The translations under genes were made by a program, and so were the position numbers. From NCBI RefSeq assembly GCF_018417535.1, contig NZ_CP070977.1, positions 124,001-188,000 of the forward strand: 64,000 nucleotides of DNA. The letters are read 5' to 3'. Of the stretch, positions 17,776 through 25,446 are shown piece by piece. Each line of letters opens with the position of its first letter. Position 1 is the stretch's first letter. This DNA comes from Burkholderia pyrrocinia. Lineage in GTDB: Bacteria > Pseudomonadota > Gammaproteobacteria > Burkholderiales > Burkholderiaceae. Under the pieces are notes generated by a model that saw only the letters and a program-made list of their open reading frames with translations, ran no database searches and was not told where the DNA came from.

Positions 17776-18468
17776 TCAGCGCAGCGTGCGCGCGCCCTGC
17801 GGCGTGTCGAATTCGGCGACCAGCGCGGGCGGGCCGTCGCCGGTTTCGAGTTCGAGCAGATGTGCGGCGCCGAGCCAGTCGAGTTGCTCGCGGACCGCGT
17901 CCGCACGCGGGTGGCTGCCCTTGAGCGCTTTCAGCGCGACGCCGTCTTGCGGCAGCGATTCGGCCGGGTGGTGCGGGCTGTCCCACTGGATCAGCGACGG
18001 CACGAGGCCGTCTCCCGAACCCTGCCACGCGGGGAACGCGCCGTCGTCGGGCACCGTGAGGCCCCAGGTCAGGTCGCCGCGCCGCATCGCGACGACGGGC
18101 GGGATGCGGGCCGGGTACTGGCTTTGCCACAGCGCGAGCTGGCGCGGGCGGTCGACGCGCGCGACCCAGTGCGCGAGAAACGGGCCCTGCGCGAGCCGGG
18201 CGTGCATCGCCGGATCGTCGAGCGCGAACAGCCGCGCGCGCGGCGGCGCTGCGCCGTCGTCCGGGGCGGGGGCGTCGGGGTCGATCGCGATCACTTCGAG
18301 GTAGAGCCCGCCCCATGCGCCGAACAGCGCATTGTGGGTCCGCATCAGCGGGGGGCGGCCGCCGCCGGCCGGTTCGATGCCGAGCGCGTCGGCGACATGG
18401 CGCACGCCGTCGTCGAGCGTGCGTGCGGCGATCACGAGATGGTCGAGTGTCAGGGAGCGGGCTGGCAT
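17776..18468 (-). CDS. VOC/glyoxalase-like domain protein, 230 aa
   Basis: The N-terminal LDHLVIAARTLDDGV and GGLYLEVIAIDP segments mark a vicinal-oxygen-chelate (glyoxalase-like) domain, with His and Glu as potential metal ligands; a C-terminal part of about 100 residues follows, as in the two-part glyoxalase_3 type. Such proteins are often annotated as hypothetical, and their reactions are varied (isomerisation, dioxygenation, lysis). I start at MPARSLTLDH because the domain begins there. It is the first gene of the leftward run and its start codon faces the MocR gene across a 230-bp regulatory gap. Confidence 0.78.
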   Translation of the reverse strand: MPARSLTLDHLVIAARTLDDGVRHVADALGIEPAGGGRPPLMRTHNALFGAWGGLYLEVIAIDPDAPAPDDGAAPPRARLFALDDPAMHARLAQGPFLAHWVARVDRPRQLALWQSQYPARIPPVVAMRRGDLTWGLTVPDDGAFPAWQGSGDGLVPSLIQWDSPHHPAESLPQDGVALKALKGSHPRADAVREQLDWLGAAHLLELETGDGPPALVAEFDTPQGARTLR

Positions 18469-18621
18469 GAACGTCGGTCGGGAAGCGAAAGTGTCATGGT
18501 AGGCGGGCGATGCGCCGGGCGGTTGCTGGACCGGCCGGCGCATGGGCCGCGGACGAGGCCGGCCGGCGCGGCTCCCGGTGCGGCGGGGCCGGAACGGCGG
18601 CCGCACGGTCGCCATTGCGGT

Positions 18622-18687
18622 CAACTGTAATCGTCGGCACCGGCACAGTAACGGTACAATCGGCGCGATAGCCTTCGGTACAGTTGG
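18622..18687. promoter_or_regulatory. Repeat-rich operator candidate for the MocR regulator
   Basis: CAACTGTA (18622-18629) is mirrored by TACAGTTG (18680-18687); in addition GGTACA occurs as a direct repeat at 18653-18658 and 18677-18682, 24 bp apart, and GGCACAGT at 18642-18649 resembles both. MocR regulators such as PdxR and GabR bind direct repeats with added inverted elements near their own promoters. One GGTACAAT copy may also be the -10 element of the MocR gene. Confidence 0.6.
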
Positions 18688-18698
18688 AGCTGCCGCCC

Positions 18699-20156
18699 AT
18701 GTCCACCGTTCCACTCGCCCAGATTCCCGCGCCGCACGATACGGCCACGCTCACGCTCGTCGACCAGCTTGTCCAGTGGGCCCGGCGGCGCATCGACGAA
18801 CGCGTGTTCCGTCCCGGCATGCGGATGCCGTCGATCCGCAAGCTCGCGCTCGACAAGAGCGTGTCGCGCTTTACCGTCGTCGAGGCATACGAGCGCCTAG
18901 TCGCGCAGGGTTACCTCGACTCGCGGCGCGGCTCGGGCTTCTACGTGCGCGAACGCACGGCCGGCCCGCAGCCGGCCGACAACGTGGCGCGCGTGTCCGA
19001 AGCCGCGCCCGTGCACAACACGATCGACGTCGTCTGGCTGCTGCGCAACATGCTGCACACGGTCAGCCCGGAAAAGGGGCCCGGTCTCGGCTACCTGCCG
19101 GGCCGCTGGCTCGACGGCGAGCTGATCACCGGCGCGCTGCGCGCGCTCGGGCGCCAGTCCGGCGCGCAGATGCTCGGCTTCGGCACCGCGCAGGGCTTCC
19201 TGCCGCTGCGCCAGCAACTGCAGACGCGCCTGGCCGAGGTCGAGATCGGCGCGACGCCCGACCAGCTCGTGCTCGTGTCGGGGATCACGCAGGCGATCGA
19301 CCTGATCTCGCGGATCTACGTGCGGCCCGGCGATGCGGTGATCGTCGGCGATCCCGCGTGGTTCCAGATGTTCGGCCGCTTCGCGTCGCAGGGCGCGCAG
19401 CTCGTCGGGATGCCGTACACGCCGGACGGCCCCGATCTCGATGCGCTCGAGACGCTCGTGCAGATGTGGCGGCCGAAGATGCTCGTGATCAACTCGGTGC
19501 TGCAGAACCCGACCGGCACGTCGCTGTCGGCTGCGCAGGCGTTCCGGATCCTGAAGCTCGCGGAGGCGTACGACTTCCTCGTCGTCGAGGACGACGTGTA
19601 CGGCGACCTGTGTCCGCCGAGCTATCCGGCCACGCGCCTCGCGAGCCTCGACCAGTTGAAGCGCGTGATCTACCTCGGCAGCTATTCGAAGACGCTCGCG
19701 GCGAACCTGCGGGTCGGCTACGTCGCGTGCGCGCCGGAGATCGCGAAGGCGGTCACCGACCAGAAGATGCTGGTCGGGATGACGACGCCCGAGCTCAACG
19801 AACGCGTGCTTTACAAGATCCTGACCGAAGGGCATTACCGGCGCCATGTCGAGCGGCTGCGCGCGCGGCTCGACGGCGTGCGCGACAAGACCGCGCGGAT
19901 GCTCGAACGCACGGGGCTGGGGCTCTTCACGATGCCGGCGGCCGGGATGTTCCTGTGGGCCGACACGGGCGTCGATTCGGACGCGCTCGCGGCGGTCGCG
20001 CACGAGGCCGGCTTTCTGCTGACGCCGGGCAGCCTGTTTTCGCCGCAGCAATCGCCGTCGACGTGGATGCGCTTCAACGTCGCGAACTGCGGCGATCCGG
20101 CGCTGCCGGGGTTGCTGGCAGGCTATATCGACTCGGCCGTGCGGCGCGCGTCGTGA
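18699..20156 (+). CDS. MocR-family (GntR + aminotransferase) regulator, 485 aa
   Basis: A winged HTH of the GntR type (residues about 18-85: MPSIRKLALDKSVSRFTVVE, then GYLDSRRGSGFYV) is joined by a linker to a full fold-type I aminotransferase domain. The PLP lysine is retained, Lys331 in IYLGSYSKTLAANLRVGY, together with NPTG (270-273) and VVEDDVYGDL. MocR regulators sense amino acids or amines through PLP chemistry. The TTG upstream at 18684 is rejected in favour of the ATG at 18699. It is divergent from the VOC-EamA-aminotransferase-RidA-PhzF run and is probably its controller, with operator-like repeats in the gap. The ligand is unknown. Confidence 0.93.
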   Translation: MSTVPLAQIPAPHDTATLTLVDQLVQWARRRIDERVFRPGMRMPSIRKLALDKSVSRFTVVEAYERLVAQGYLDSRRGSGFYVRERTAGPQPADNVARVSEAAPVHNTIDVVWLLRNMLHTVSPEKGPGLGYLPGRWLDGELITGALRALGRQSGAQMLGFGTAQGFLPLRQQLQTRLAEVEIGATPDQLVLVSGITQAIDLISRIYVRPGDAVIVGDPAWFQMFGRFASQGAQLVGMPYTPDGPDLDALETLVQMWRPKMLVINSVLQNPTGTSLSAAQAFRILKLAEAYDFLVVEDDVYGDLCPPSYPATRLASLDQLKRVIYLGSYSKTLAANLRVGYVACAPEIAKAVTDQKMLVGMTTPELNERVLYKILTEGHYRRHVERLRARLDGVRDKTARMLERTGLGLFTMPAAGMFLWADTGVDSDALAAVAHEAGFLLTPGSLFSPQQSPSTWMRFNVANCGDPALPGLLAGYIDSAVRRAS

Positions 20157-20176
20157 CGCGGCGCGGCACGCCGCCC

Positions 20177-20204
20177 CTTGAAATCACGCGCGCCGTCCCA
20201 AGAT
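20177..20204 (+). promoter_or_regulatory. Sigma-32 heat-shock promoter of htpG
   Basis: CTTGAAA (20177-20183), a 13-base spacer, then CCCAAGAT (20197-20204). The -35 is a perfect match to the RpoH consensus CTTGAAA, and the -10 region matches CCCATNT closely. It lies 114 bases before the htpG ATG. Confidence 0.8.
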
Positions 20205-20317
20205 ACGCGCGCAAACCGCTCGCGCCAGGCGGTCGTCCTTCACGGGCTTGCCGGCAGCGCGCGCCGGGCGCCTGCGCGACACCATTTCACCCGCTCAAGT
20301 AAGAGGAAACAGCATCC

Positions 20318-22216
20318 ATGGCACACGAAACGATGAGCTTTCAGGCAGAGGTCAAGCAACTCCTCCACCTGATGATCCATTCGCTCTACAGCAACAAGGA
20401 AATCTTCCTGCGCGAACTGGTGTCGAACGCGTCCGATGCGGCCGACAAGCTGCGTTTCGAGGGGCTCGCGGACAACGCGCTGTACGAAAACGATCCGAAC
20501 CTGCGGATCCGCATCGGCTACGACAAGGCCGCGCGCACGATCACGATCGACGACAACGGCATCGGCATGAGCCGCGACGAGGCGATCGCGAACCTCGGCA
20601 CGATCGCGCGTTCGGGCACCAAGGAATTCTTCACGAAGCTGTCCGGCGACCAGCAGAAGGATGCGGCGCTGATCGGCCAGTTCGGCGTCGGCTTCTACTC
20701 GGGCTTCATCGTCGCGGACAAGATCACCGTCGAGACGCGCCGCGCGGGCCTGCCGGCGAACGAAGCCGTGCGCTGGGAAAGCGCGGGCGAGGGCGATTTC
20801 ACGATCGACGCGATCGAACGCGCGCAGCGCGGCACGACGATCACGCTGCACCTGCGCGAAGGCGAGGACGAGCTGCTGTCGTCGCACCGCCTGCAGTCGA
20901 TCATCCAGAAGTACTCCGACCATATCGCGCTGCCGATCCTGATGCAGAAGGAAGAATGGGATCAGGAAAAGGGCGCGATGGTCCTGAAGGACGAGGACGA
21001 GACCGTCAACCAGGCGAGCGCGCTGTGGACGCGTTCGAAGGGCGACATCACCGACGAGCAGTACACGCAGTTCTACCAGCACATCGCGCACGACCACCAG
21101 GATCCGCTCACGTGGACGCATAACCGCGTCGAGGGCCGCAGCGAATACACGCAACTGCTGTTCGTGCCGTCGCATGCGCCGTTCGACCTGTGGAACCGCG
21201 ACTACCGCGGCGGCCTGAAGCTGTACGTGAAGCGCGTGTTCATCATGGACGACGCCGAGCAGCTGCTGCCGCAATACCTGCGCTTCGTGAAGGGCGTCGT
21301 CGATTCGGCCGACCTGCCGCTGAACGTGTCGCGCGAGATCCTGCAGGAAAGCCGCGACGTGAAGGCGATCCGCGAAGGCGTGACGAAGCGCGCGCTATCG
21401 ATGCTCGAAGAGCTCGCGAACGCGGACGAGGATGCCGGCAAGGAGAAGTACAAGACGTTCTGGGGCGCGTTCGGCCAGGTGCTGAAGGAAGGCCTCGGCG
21501 AAGACCACGCGAACCGCGAGCGCATCGCGAAGCTGCTGCGCTTCGCGTCGACGCACGGCGACACCGACGCGCAGGACGTGTCGCTCGCCGACTACGTGTC
21601 GCGCATGAAGCCCGAGCAGAGCAAGATCTACTATGTGACGGCCGACGCATGGCAGGCCGCGAAGAACAGCCCGCATCTCGAGGTGTTCCGCAAGAAGGGT
21701 GTCGAGGTGCTGCTGCTGACCGATCGCGTCGACGAGTGGATGCTGTCGTTCCTGCAGGAATTCGACGGCAAGCCGCTCGCGAGCGTTGCGCGCGGCGACC
21801 TCGATCTCGGCGAGCTGAACGACGAAGAGAAGAAGGCGCAGGAACAAGCGGGCGAGGCAATCAAGCCCGTCGTCGAGAAGATGAAGTCGGCGCTCGGCGA
21901 CAAGGTGAAGGAAGTGCGCGTCACGTTCCGCCTGACCGATTCGCCGTCGTGCCTCGTCGCGGACGACAACGACATGAGCGGCTACCTGCAGCGGATGCTG
22001 AAGGCGGCCGGCCAGAACGCGCCGGCGATGCAGCCGATCCTCGAGATCAACCCCGAGCATGCGCTCGTGAAGCAACTGAACGCCGACGGCGCCGATTTCG
22101 GCGACTGGTGCCATCTGCTGTTCGACCAGGCATTGCTGGCCGAAGGCGGCATGCTCGACGATCCGGCGAGCTTCGTGAAGCGGACCAACGCGCTGCTGCT
22201 GTCGCGCGCCGCGTGA
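20318..22216 (+). CDS. htpG: Hsp90-type chaperone HtpG, 632 aa
   Basis: Cytoplasmic ATP-dependent chaperone. The N-terminal GHKL domain contains [33 protein letters not shown] and [15 protein letters not shown]; the middle domain has [13 protein letters not shown]; the C-terminal dimerisation domain ends without an MEEVD motif, as in bacteria. Length is normal for HtpG. A GAGGAA ribosome-binding site precedes the ATG, and the sigma-32-type promoter upstream explains expected heat induction. The stop codon overlaps a GTG that could start the chorismate lyase gene, so translation of the two may be coupled. Confidence 0.97.
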   Translation: MAHETMSFQAEVKQLLHLMIHSLYSNKEIFLRELVSNASDAADKLRFEGLADNALYENDPNLRIRIGYDKAARTITIDDNGIGMSRDEAIANLGTIARSGTKEFFTKLSGDQQKDAALIGQFGVGFYSGFIVADKITVETRRAGLPANEAVRWESAGEGDFTIDAIERAQRGTTITLHLREGEDELLSSHRLQSIIQKYSDHIALPILMQKEEWDQEKGAMVLKDEDETVNQASALWTRSKGDITDEQYTQFYQHIAHDHQDPLTWTHNRVEGRSEYTQLLFVPSHAPFDLWNRDYRGGLKLYVKRVFIMDDAEQLLPQYLRFVKGVVDSADLPLNVSREILQESRDVKAIREGVTKRALSMLEELANADEDAGKEKYKTFWGAFGQVLKEGLGEDHANRERIAKLLRFASTHGDTDAQDVSLADYVSRMKPEQSKIYYVTADAWQAAKNSPHLEVFRKKGVEVLLLTDRVDEWMLSFLQEFDGKPLASVARGDLDLGELNDEEKKAQEQAGEAIKPVVEKMKSALGDKVKEVRVTFRLTDSPSCLVADDNDMSGYLQRMLKAAGQNAPAMQPILEINPEHALVKQLNADGADFGDWCHLLFDQALLAEGGMLDDPASFVKRTNALLLSRAA

Positions 22217-22224
22217 ACGTGCGC

Positions 22225-22824
22225 ATGCGATTCGACGGCGGCCAGGCCGGCTGGCGCGAGACGCCGCGGCCTGGCTGCACGCTCGACCAGCGCGACTGGC
22301 TGACGCGCGGCGGATCGCTGACCGCGCATCTCGCGCGGCTCGGCCGCGTGAACGTGCGCGTGACGCGCGAGGCCGTCGACTGCGCGTGGTTCGACGAGCC
22401 CGACGCGCTCGCCAGTGCGCCGCGCGCGCCGATGTGGGTGCGCGAGGTGATCCTGTTGGTCGACGGTACGCCGTACGTCGCCGCGCACAGCATCGCGCCG
22501 CTCGCTGCCAGCAAGGGCGTGTGGCAGGCAATGCGGCGGTTGCGCACGCGGCCGCTCGCGGAGCTGCTGTACAGCGATCCGCAGGTCGAGCGTTCGGCGC
22601 TCGTCAGCCGGCGCGTGATCGCAGGCCATCCGCTGTATGCGCTCGCGAGCCATGCGCTCGGCGCAGGCGCGCGAGCGCCGCACACGTTTGCCGCGCGGCG
22701 CTCGGTGTTCCAGCGTCACGGCAAACCGCTGATGGTCACCGAGTGCATGCTGCCGGCGTTGTGGCGCCATCTCGCCGAGCACGGCGACGGGCCGCGGCCG
22801 GCTGGCCCGAGCGGAGACGCGTGA
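22225..22824 (+). CDS. ubiC: Chorismate--pyruvate lyase, 199 aa
   Basis: Converts chorismate to 4-hydroxybenzoate and pyruvate, the first committed step of ubiquinone synthesis, in the cytosol. Recognisable parts are [18 protein letters not shown] near the N-terminus, [18 protein letters not shown] with the conserved Arg, [11 protein letters not shown] and the closing [19 protein letters not shown] with its active-site Glu. An alternative GTG at 22213 overlaps the htpG stop codon and would add four residues. The TGA overlaps the ATG of the glycosylase gene, so htpG, ubiC and the glycosylase look like one transcription unit. Confidence 0.9.
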   Translation: MRFDGGQAGWRETPRPGCTLDQRDWLTRGGSLTAHLARLGRVNVRVTREAVDCAWFDEPDALASAPRAPMWVREVILLVDGTPYVAAHSIAPLAASKGVWQAMRRLRTRPLAELLYSDPQVERSALVSRRVIAGHPLYALASHALGAGARAPHTFAARRSVFQRHGKPLMVTECMLPALWRHLAEHGDGPRPAGPSGDA

Positions 22825-23300
22825 TGCTGCAGGGCTTCGGGCCGGTGGTCGGGCCGAATACGCATACGATGATCCTCGGCAGCTTTCCGGGCGAGGCATC
22901 GCTCGATGCCGCGCAGTACTACGCGCATCCGCGCAACCAGTTCTGGCGGCTGCTCGGCACGGTGCTCGGCGAGCACGGGTTGCACGAGCTGGCGTACGAT
23001 GCGCGGCTCGAGCGCGTGCTGGCGCACGGGATCGGTATCTGGGACGTGCTCGCCGCGTGTCACCGCGAAGGGAGCCTCGATTCGGCGATCCGCAACGCGG
23101 AGCCGAACGATTTCGATTCGTTGCGGGAGCATGCGCCGCTGCTCAAGCGCGTGTGCTTCAACGGCAAGACGGCAGGGCGGTTTGCCGACGTGATCGGCAG
23201 GGCCGGGTACGAGACGCTGGTGCTGCCTTCGTCGAGCCCGGCGAATGCGATGTTGTCGTTCGAGCAGAAGCTGGTGCAGTGGCGGGGGATTCGCGGCTGA
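22824..23300 (+). CDS. DNA-deoxyinosine (hypoxanthine) glycosylase, 158 aa
   Basis: Member of the uracil-DNA glycosylase superfamily, family 6 (HDG) type, which excises hypoxanthine from deaminated adenine in DNA. Motif 1 is ILGSFPGEASLDAAQYYAHP followed by RNQFWRLLG; the C-terminal motif is LPSSSPAN, in place of the H-S-P loop of other families. It is compact at 158 residues. Its ATG overlaps the ubiC stop codon, placing it in the htpG-ubiC unit; a repair enzyme co-transcribed with a heat-shock chaperone is reasonable because deamination increases with temperature, but that link is an inference. Confidence 0.88.
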   Translation: MLQGFGPVVGPNTHTMILGSFPGEASLDAAQYYAHPRNQFWRLLGTVLGEHGLHELAYDARLERVLAHGIGIWDVLAACHREGSLDSAIRNAEPNDFDSLREHAPLLKRVCFNGKTAGRFADVIGRAGYETLVLPSSSPANAMLSFEQKLVQWRGIRG

Positions 23301-23341
23301 CGTCGGTATGAGCGCCGGGGCGGGGGCATCGCTGCCGTCGC

Positions 23342-23596
23342 TCAATCATCCTTGCCCCATCGCCACCCGGGTTTCTCGCCCTTGATCCAGCACACGGCGA
23401 TCAGCATAACGGACAGCACCACGATGCTGGCGCCGTACGCGAACGGTGACTTGTCCGGCGGCAGCAGCCAGGCGCTCGCAACGATCCCGATCACGAACAG
23501 CAGCAGCACGAGCCAGCCCTGCCACGCGACCGGCAACCCCCAGCCCCAGCCGTAGCGCTTGGCGGGAAACCAGATCTTCTTGTCGTTCGAGGCCAT
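23342..23596 (-). CDS. Small two-helix membrane protein, 84 aa, unknown function
   Basis: Two hydrophobic helices are visible: WQGWLVLLLFVIGIVASAWL (residues about 26-45) and ASIVVLSVMLIAVCWI (56-71). Both ends are hydrophilic; the N-terminus has an aromatic, Gly-rich FPAKRYGWGWGLP and the C-terminus KGEKPGWRWGKDD. I do not recognise a named family with confidence; similar small proteins are common beside other genes in Burkholderia. It lies 42 bp after the antitoxin-like gene in the same direction and may be co-transcribed with it. It is convergent with the deoxyinosine glycosylase. Confidence 0.7.
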   Translation of the reverse strand: MASNDKKIWFPAKRYGWGWGLPVAWQGWLVLLLFVIGIVASAWLLPPDKSPFAYGASIVVLSVMLIAVCWIKGEKPGWRWGKDD

Positions 23597-23638
23597 GTGG
23601 TTCCTCGTCGTCAGACTGTTATGACGCGGATCGTTCCG

Positions 23639-23917
23639 TCAGCGAGCTTGCCGCCGGCGATCACGGATCGCATCGAGCCGGCGTTCCAGCCGCGCGAGCA
23701 CGTCGGACGAGGAAACATACTGGCCCGTGTACATCGTCTTGTCGCGGGATGCAATGCCGCGTGCAATGAACTCGCTTTGAAGCTGGCGACGCTCGACACC
23801 TTCACGACTTGATTGCTCGATGAAGCTCGACAGCGTTTCGTCGTCACCCAGGACGCGTTCGGCTGCGGCAAGCAGTTCCGGCTCGACTTGGACGGATGGA
23901 AAGGTGGCGGTCTTCAT
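23639..23917 (-). CDS. YlcI/YnfO-type antitoxin-like protein, 92 aa
   Basis: Short protein beginning MKTATFPSVQVEPELLAAAE, with a ribbon-helix-helix-like N-terminus (the beta-strand then ERVLGDDETLSSFIEQSSRE) and a basic C-terminal helix (VLARLERRLDAIRDRRRQAR). The central FIARGIASRDKTMYTGQYVS matches the YlcI/YnfO family, whose members usually precede a RelE/ParE toxin gene. Here only 42 bp separate the stop codon from the next gene, which is a membrane protein, so no toxin is present on this side. The start is the ATG after an AGGAAATT ribosome-binding site; the longer upstream frame is ignored. It may act as an orphan antitoxin or an ordinary DNA-binding regulator. Confidence 0.78.
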   Translation of the reverse strand: MKTATFPSVQVEPELLAAAERVLGDDETLSSFIEQSSREGVERRQLQSEFIARGIASRDKTMYTGQYVSSSDVLARLERRLDAIRDRRRQAR

Positions 23918-24086
23918 CAGGTAATTTCCTCCAGCACGGTTGCGATGCATTATCGTTCACGCCGACCGTGGTTGCGCGCTGAACGATCAACGGAGCGTAA
24001 CGGTAGTCCTGTCTCCGACTGCCCCCGCCCCGCACCAATGCTATCCTCTCGTCCGCTCATCCAGCGTCACCCAACGAGATTCAATC

Positions 24087-25004
24087 ATGACCCGACTGAT
24101 CAAGCGCGCGTCCGCCGAGGCGCGTGCGTTCAAGCAAGGCAAGCCTTCCTCCTACAACGGCTCCGAAAAACTTCAGCCGCCGCGCGTGAAGCGCCGCCCG
24201 GACATCGACGAACACGACGACGTGCCCGTGCTCGAAGCGCCGCGCAAGCCGCGTTTCGCGCCCGTCACGTTCTCCGAAGAGGGCGGCGTGCGCTTCCTGC
24301 ACTTCGGCACCGAATGGGTGCAGGGTGCGATGCGGATTTCGAAGCCGCTGCATATCGAGCTCGAATACGCGCAGCAGATGATGGCGTGGCTGCTGTTCCT
24401 CGAAACGCCCGAGCGGATCGTCCAGCTCGGGCTCGGCACCGGCGCGCTGACCAAGTTCTCGCACCGCTTCCTGCCGCACGCGAAGGTCGAGGCCGTCGAG
24501 CTGAACCCGGCCGTGATCGTCGCCGCGCGCACGATGTTCGCGATGCCGCCCGACGACGCGCGTCTCGCCGTCCACGAAGCCGACGCATGGGACTTCGTCA
24601 ACGATCCGGCCAACCGCGGCACGACGGGCGCGATCCAGATCGACCTGTACGACGCAACCGCGCGCGGCCCCGTGCTCGACAGCGTCGCGTTCTACCGCGC
24701 GGTGCGCGGCTGCCTCGCCGGCGCAGGCATCGCGACGATCAACCTGTTCGGCGATCATCCGAGCTTCGTGCGCAACATGAAGCACCTGAACGCGGCGTTC
24801 GATCATCGCGTGATCGCGCTGCCCGAAGTGCACGACGGCAACCGGATCGCGATCGCGTTCTCGGGCCCCGCGCTCGACGTGCCGTTCGCGCAGCTCGACG
24901 CACGTGCGAAGCTGATCGAGGACACGCTGAAGCTGCCCGCGCGCAAGTGGGTGAAAGCTTTGAAAGAAACGATCGGCGCACGCGACACGTCGTTCGCGAT
25001 CTGA
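24087..25004 (+). CDS. Spermidine synthase-like methyltransferase-fold protein, 305 aa
   Basis: Rossmann-fold protein resembling the polyamine aminopropyltransferase family. The nucleotide-binding loop is VQLGLGTGALTKFSHRFLP, followed by AVELNPAVIVAARTMF with the acidic residue binding the ribose, and IQIDLYDATARGP after the next strand. The loop differs from the GGGDGG of true spermidine synthases, so I doubt aminopropyl transfer activity; it may be a methyltransferase or a non-catalytic homologue. The N-terminal 60 residues are basic and probably disordered. The start ATG is taken at MTRLIKRASAE. It stands alone, separated from the DUF3311/permease pair by 199 bp containing a clear promoter. 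Confidence 0.8.
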   Translation: MTRLIKRASAEARAFKQGKPSSYNGSEKLQPPRVKRRPDIDEHDDVPVLEAPRKPRFAPVTFSEEGGVRFLHFGTEWVQGAMRISKPLHIELEYAQQMMAWLLFLETPERIVQLGLGTGALTKFSHRFLPHAKVEAVELNPAVIVAARTMFAMPPDDARLAVHEADAWDFVNDPANRGTTGAIQIDLYDATARGPVLDSVAFYRAVRGCLAGAGIATINLFGDHPSFVRNMKHLNAAFDHRVIALPEVHDGNRIAIAFSGPALDVPFAQLDARAKLIEDTLKLPARKWVKALKETIGARDTSFAI

Positions 25005-25075
25005 CGCTTCATGCACCGGCGGCATGCCGGTGCAACCGCGCGACAAGGGGCGGATCACCTCGGGTTCGCCCCCGC

Positions 25076-25103
25076 TTGACCGCGTGCTCGCGGCTCCTAT
25101 ACT
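25076..25103 (+). promoter_or_regulatory. Sigma-70 promoter for the DUF3311/permease pair
   Basis: TTGACC (25076-25081), a 16-base spacer and TATACT (25098-25103). Both hexamers match the consensus at five of six positions, so this should be a strong promoter. The DUF3311 start codon is 101 bases further on. Confidence 0.75.
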
Positions 25104-25203
25104 GGCGCGAAGCCAGGGGAGCCGCAGCTTACCCGTTTTGCCGCTCCCCTCGCCGCCGTACCCGCTCAACAAGATCGATAACCGGGAAAGATGAGGAGAC
25201 GTC

Positions 25204-25446
25204 ATGGCTCACGATGCCGACGCCAACCGGGCCGCGAAGCGCTGGCTCTGGCTGCTGGTCCTGCCGCTGATCGCGATGGTCTGGGTGCCGTCGTACAACA
25301 AGGTCGATCCGCAATGGTTCGGCTTTCCGTTCTTCTACTGGTACCAGCTCCTGTGGGTCTTCATTAGCGCGGTGATCACCGCGTTCGTGTACTTCAAGAC
25401 CAAGAACGCGTGGAAGGCGAGCGGCCCGCAGGGAGGTGCGCGATGA
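25204..25446 (+). CDS. DUF3311 small membrane protein, 80 aa
   Basis: Two membrane helices: WLWLLVLPLIAMVWVPSYNK and FFYWYQLLWVFISAVITAFV, with the conserved FPFFYWYQL and DPQWFGFPFF pattern of DUF3311. Members sit directly before sodium/solute symporters of the MctP type and are thought to be a small accessory subunit; the function is not established. The stop codon overlaps the permease start (ATGA), so the two are translationally coupled. A GAGGAG ribosome-binding site precedes the ATG. Confidence 0.88.
   Translation: MAHDADANRAAKRWLWLLVLPLIAMVWVPSYNKVDPQWFGFPFFYWYQLLWVFISAVITAFVYFKTKNAWKASGPQGGAR

Noticed and set aside
23597..23638. Toxin gene following the YlcI/YnfO-like antitoxin
   Set aside because: The gap is only 42 bp, and the overlapping open frame at 23611-23871 has no RelE/ParE features.
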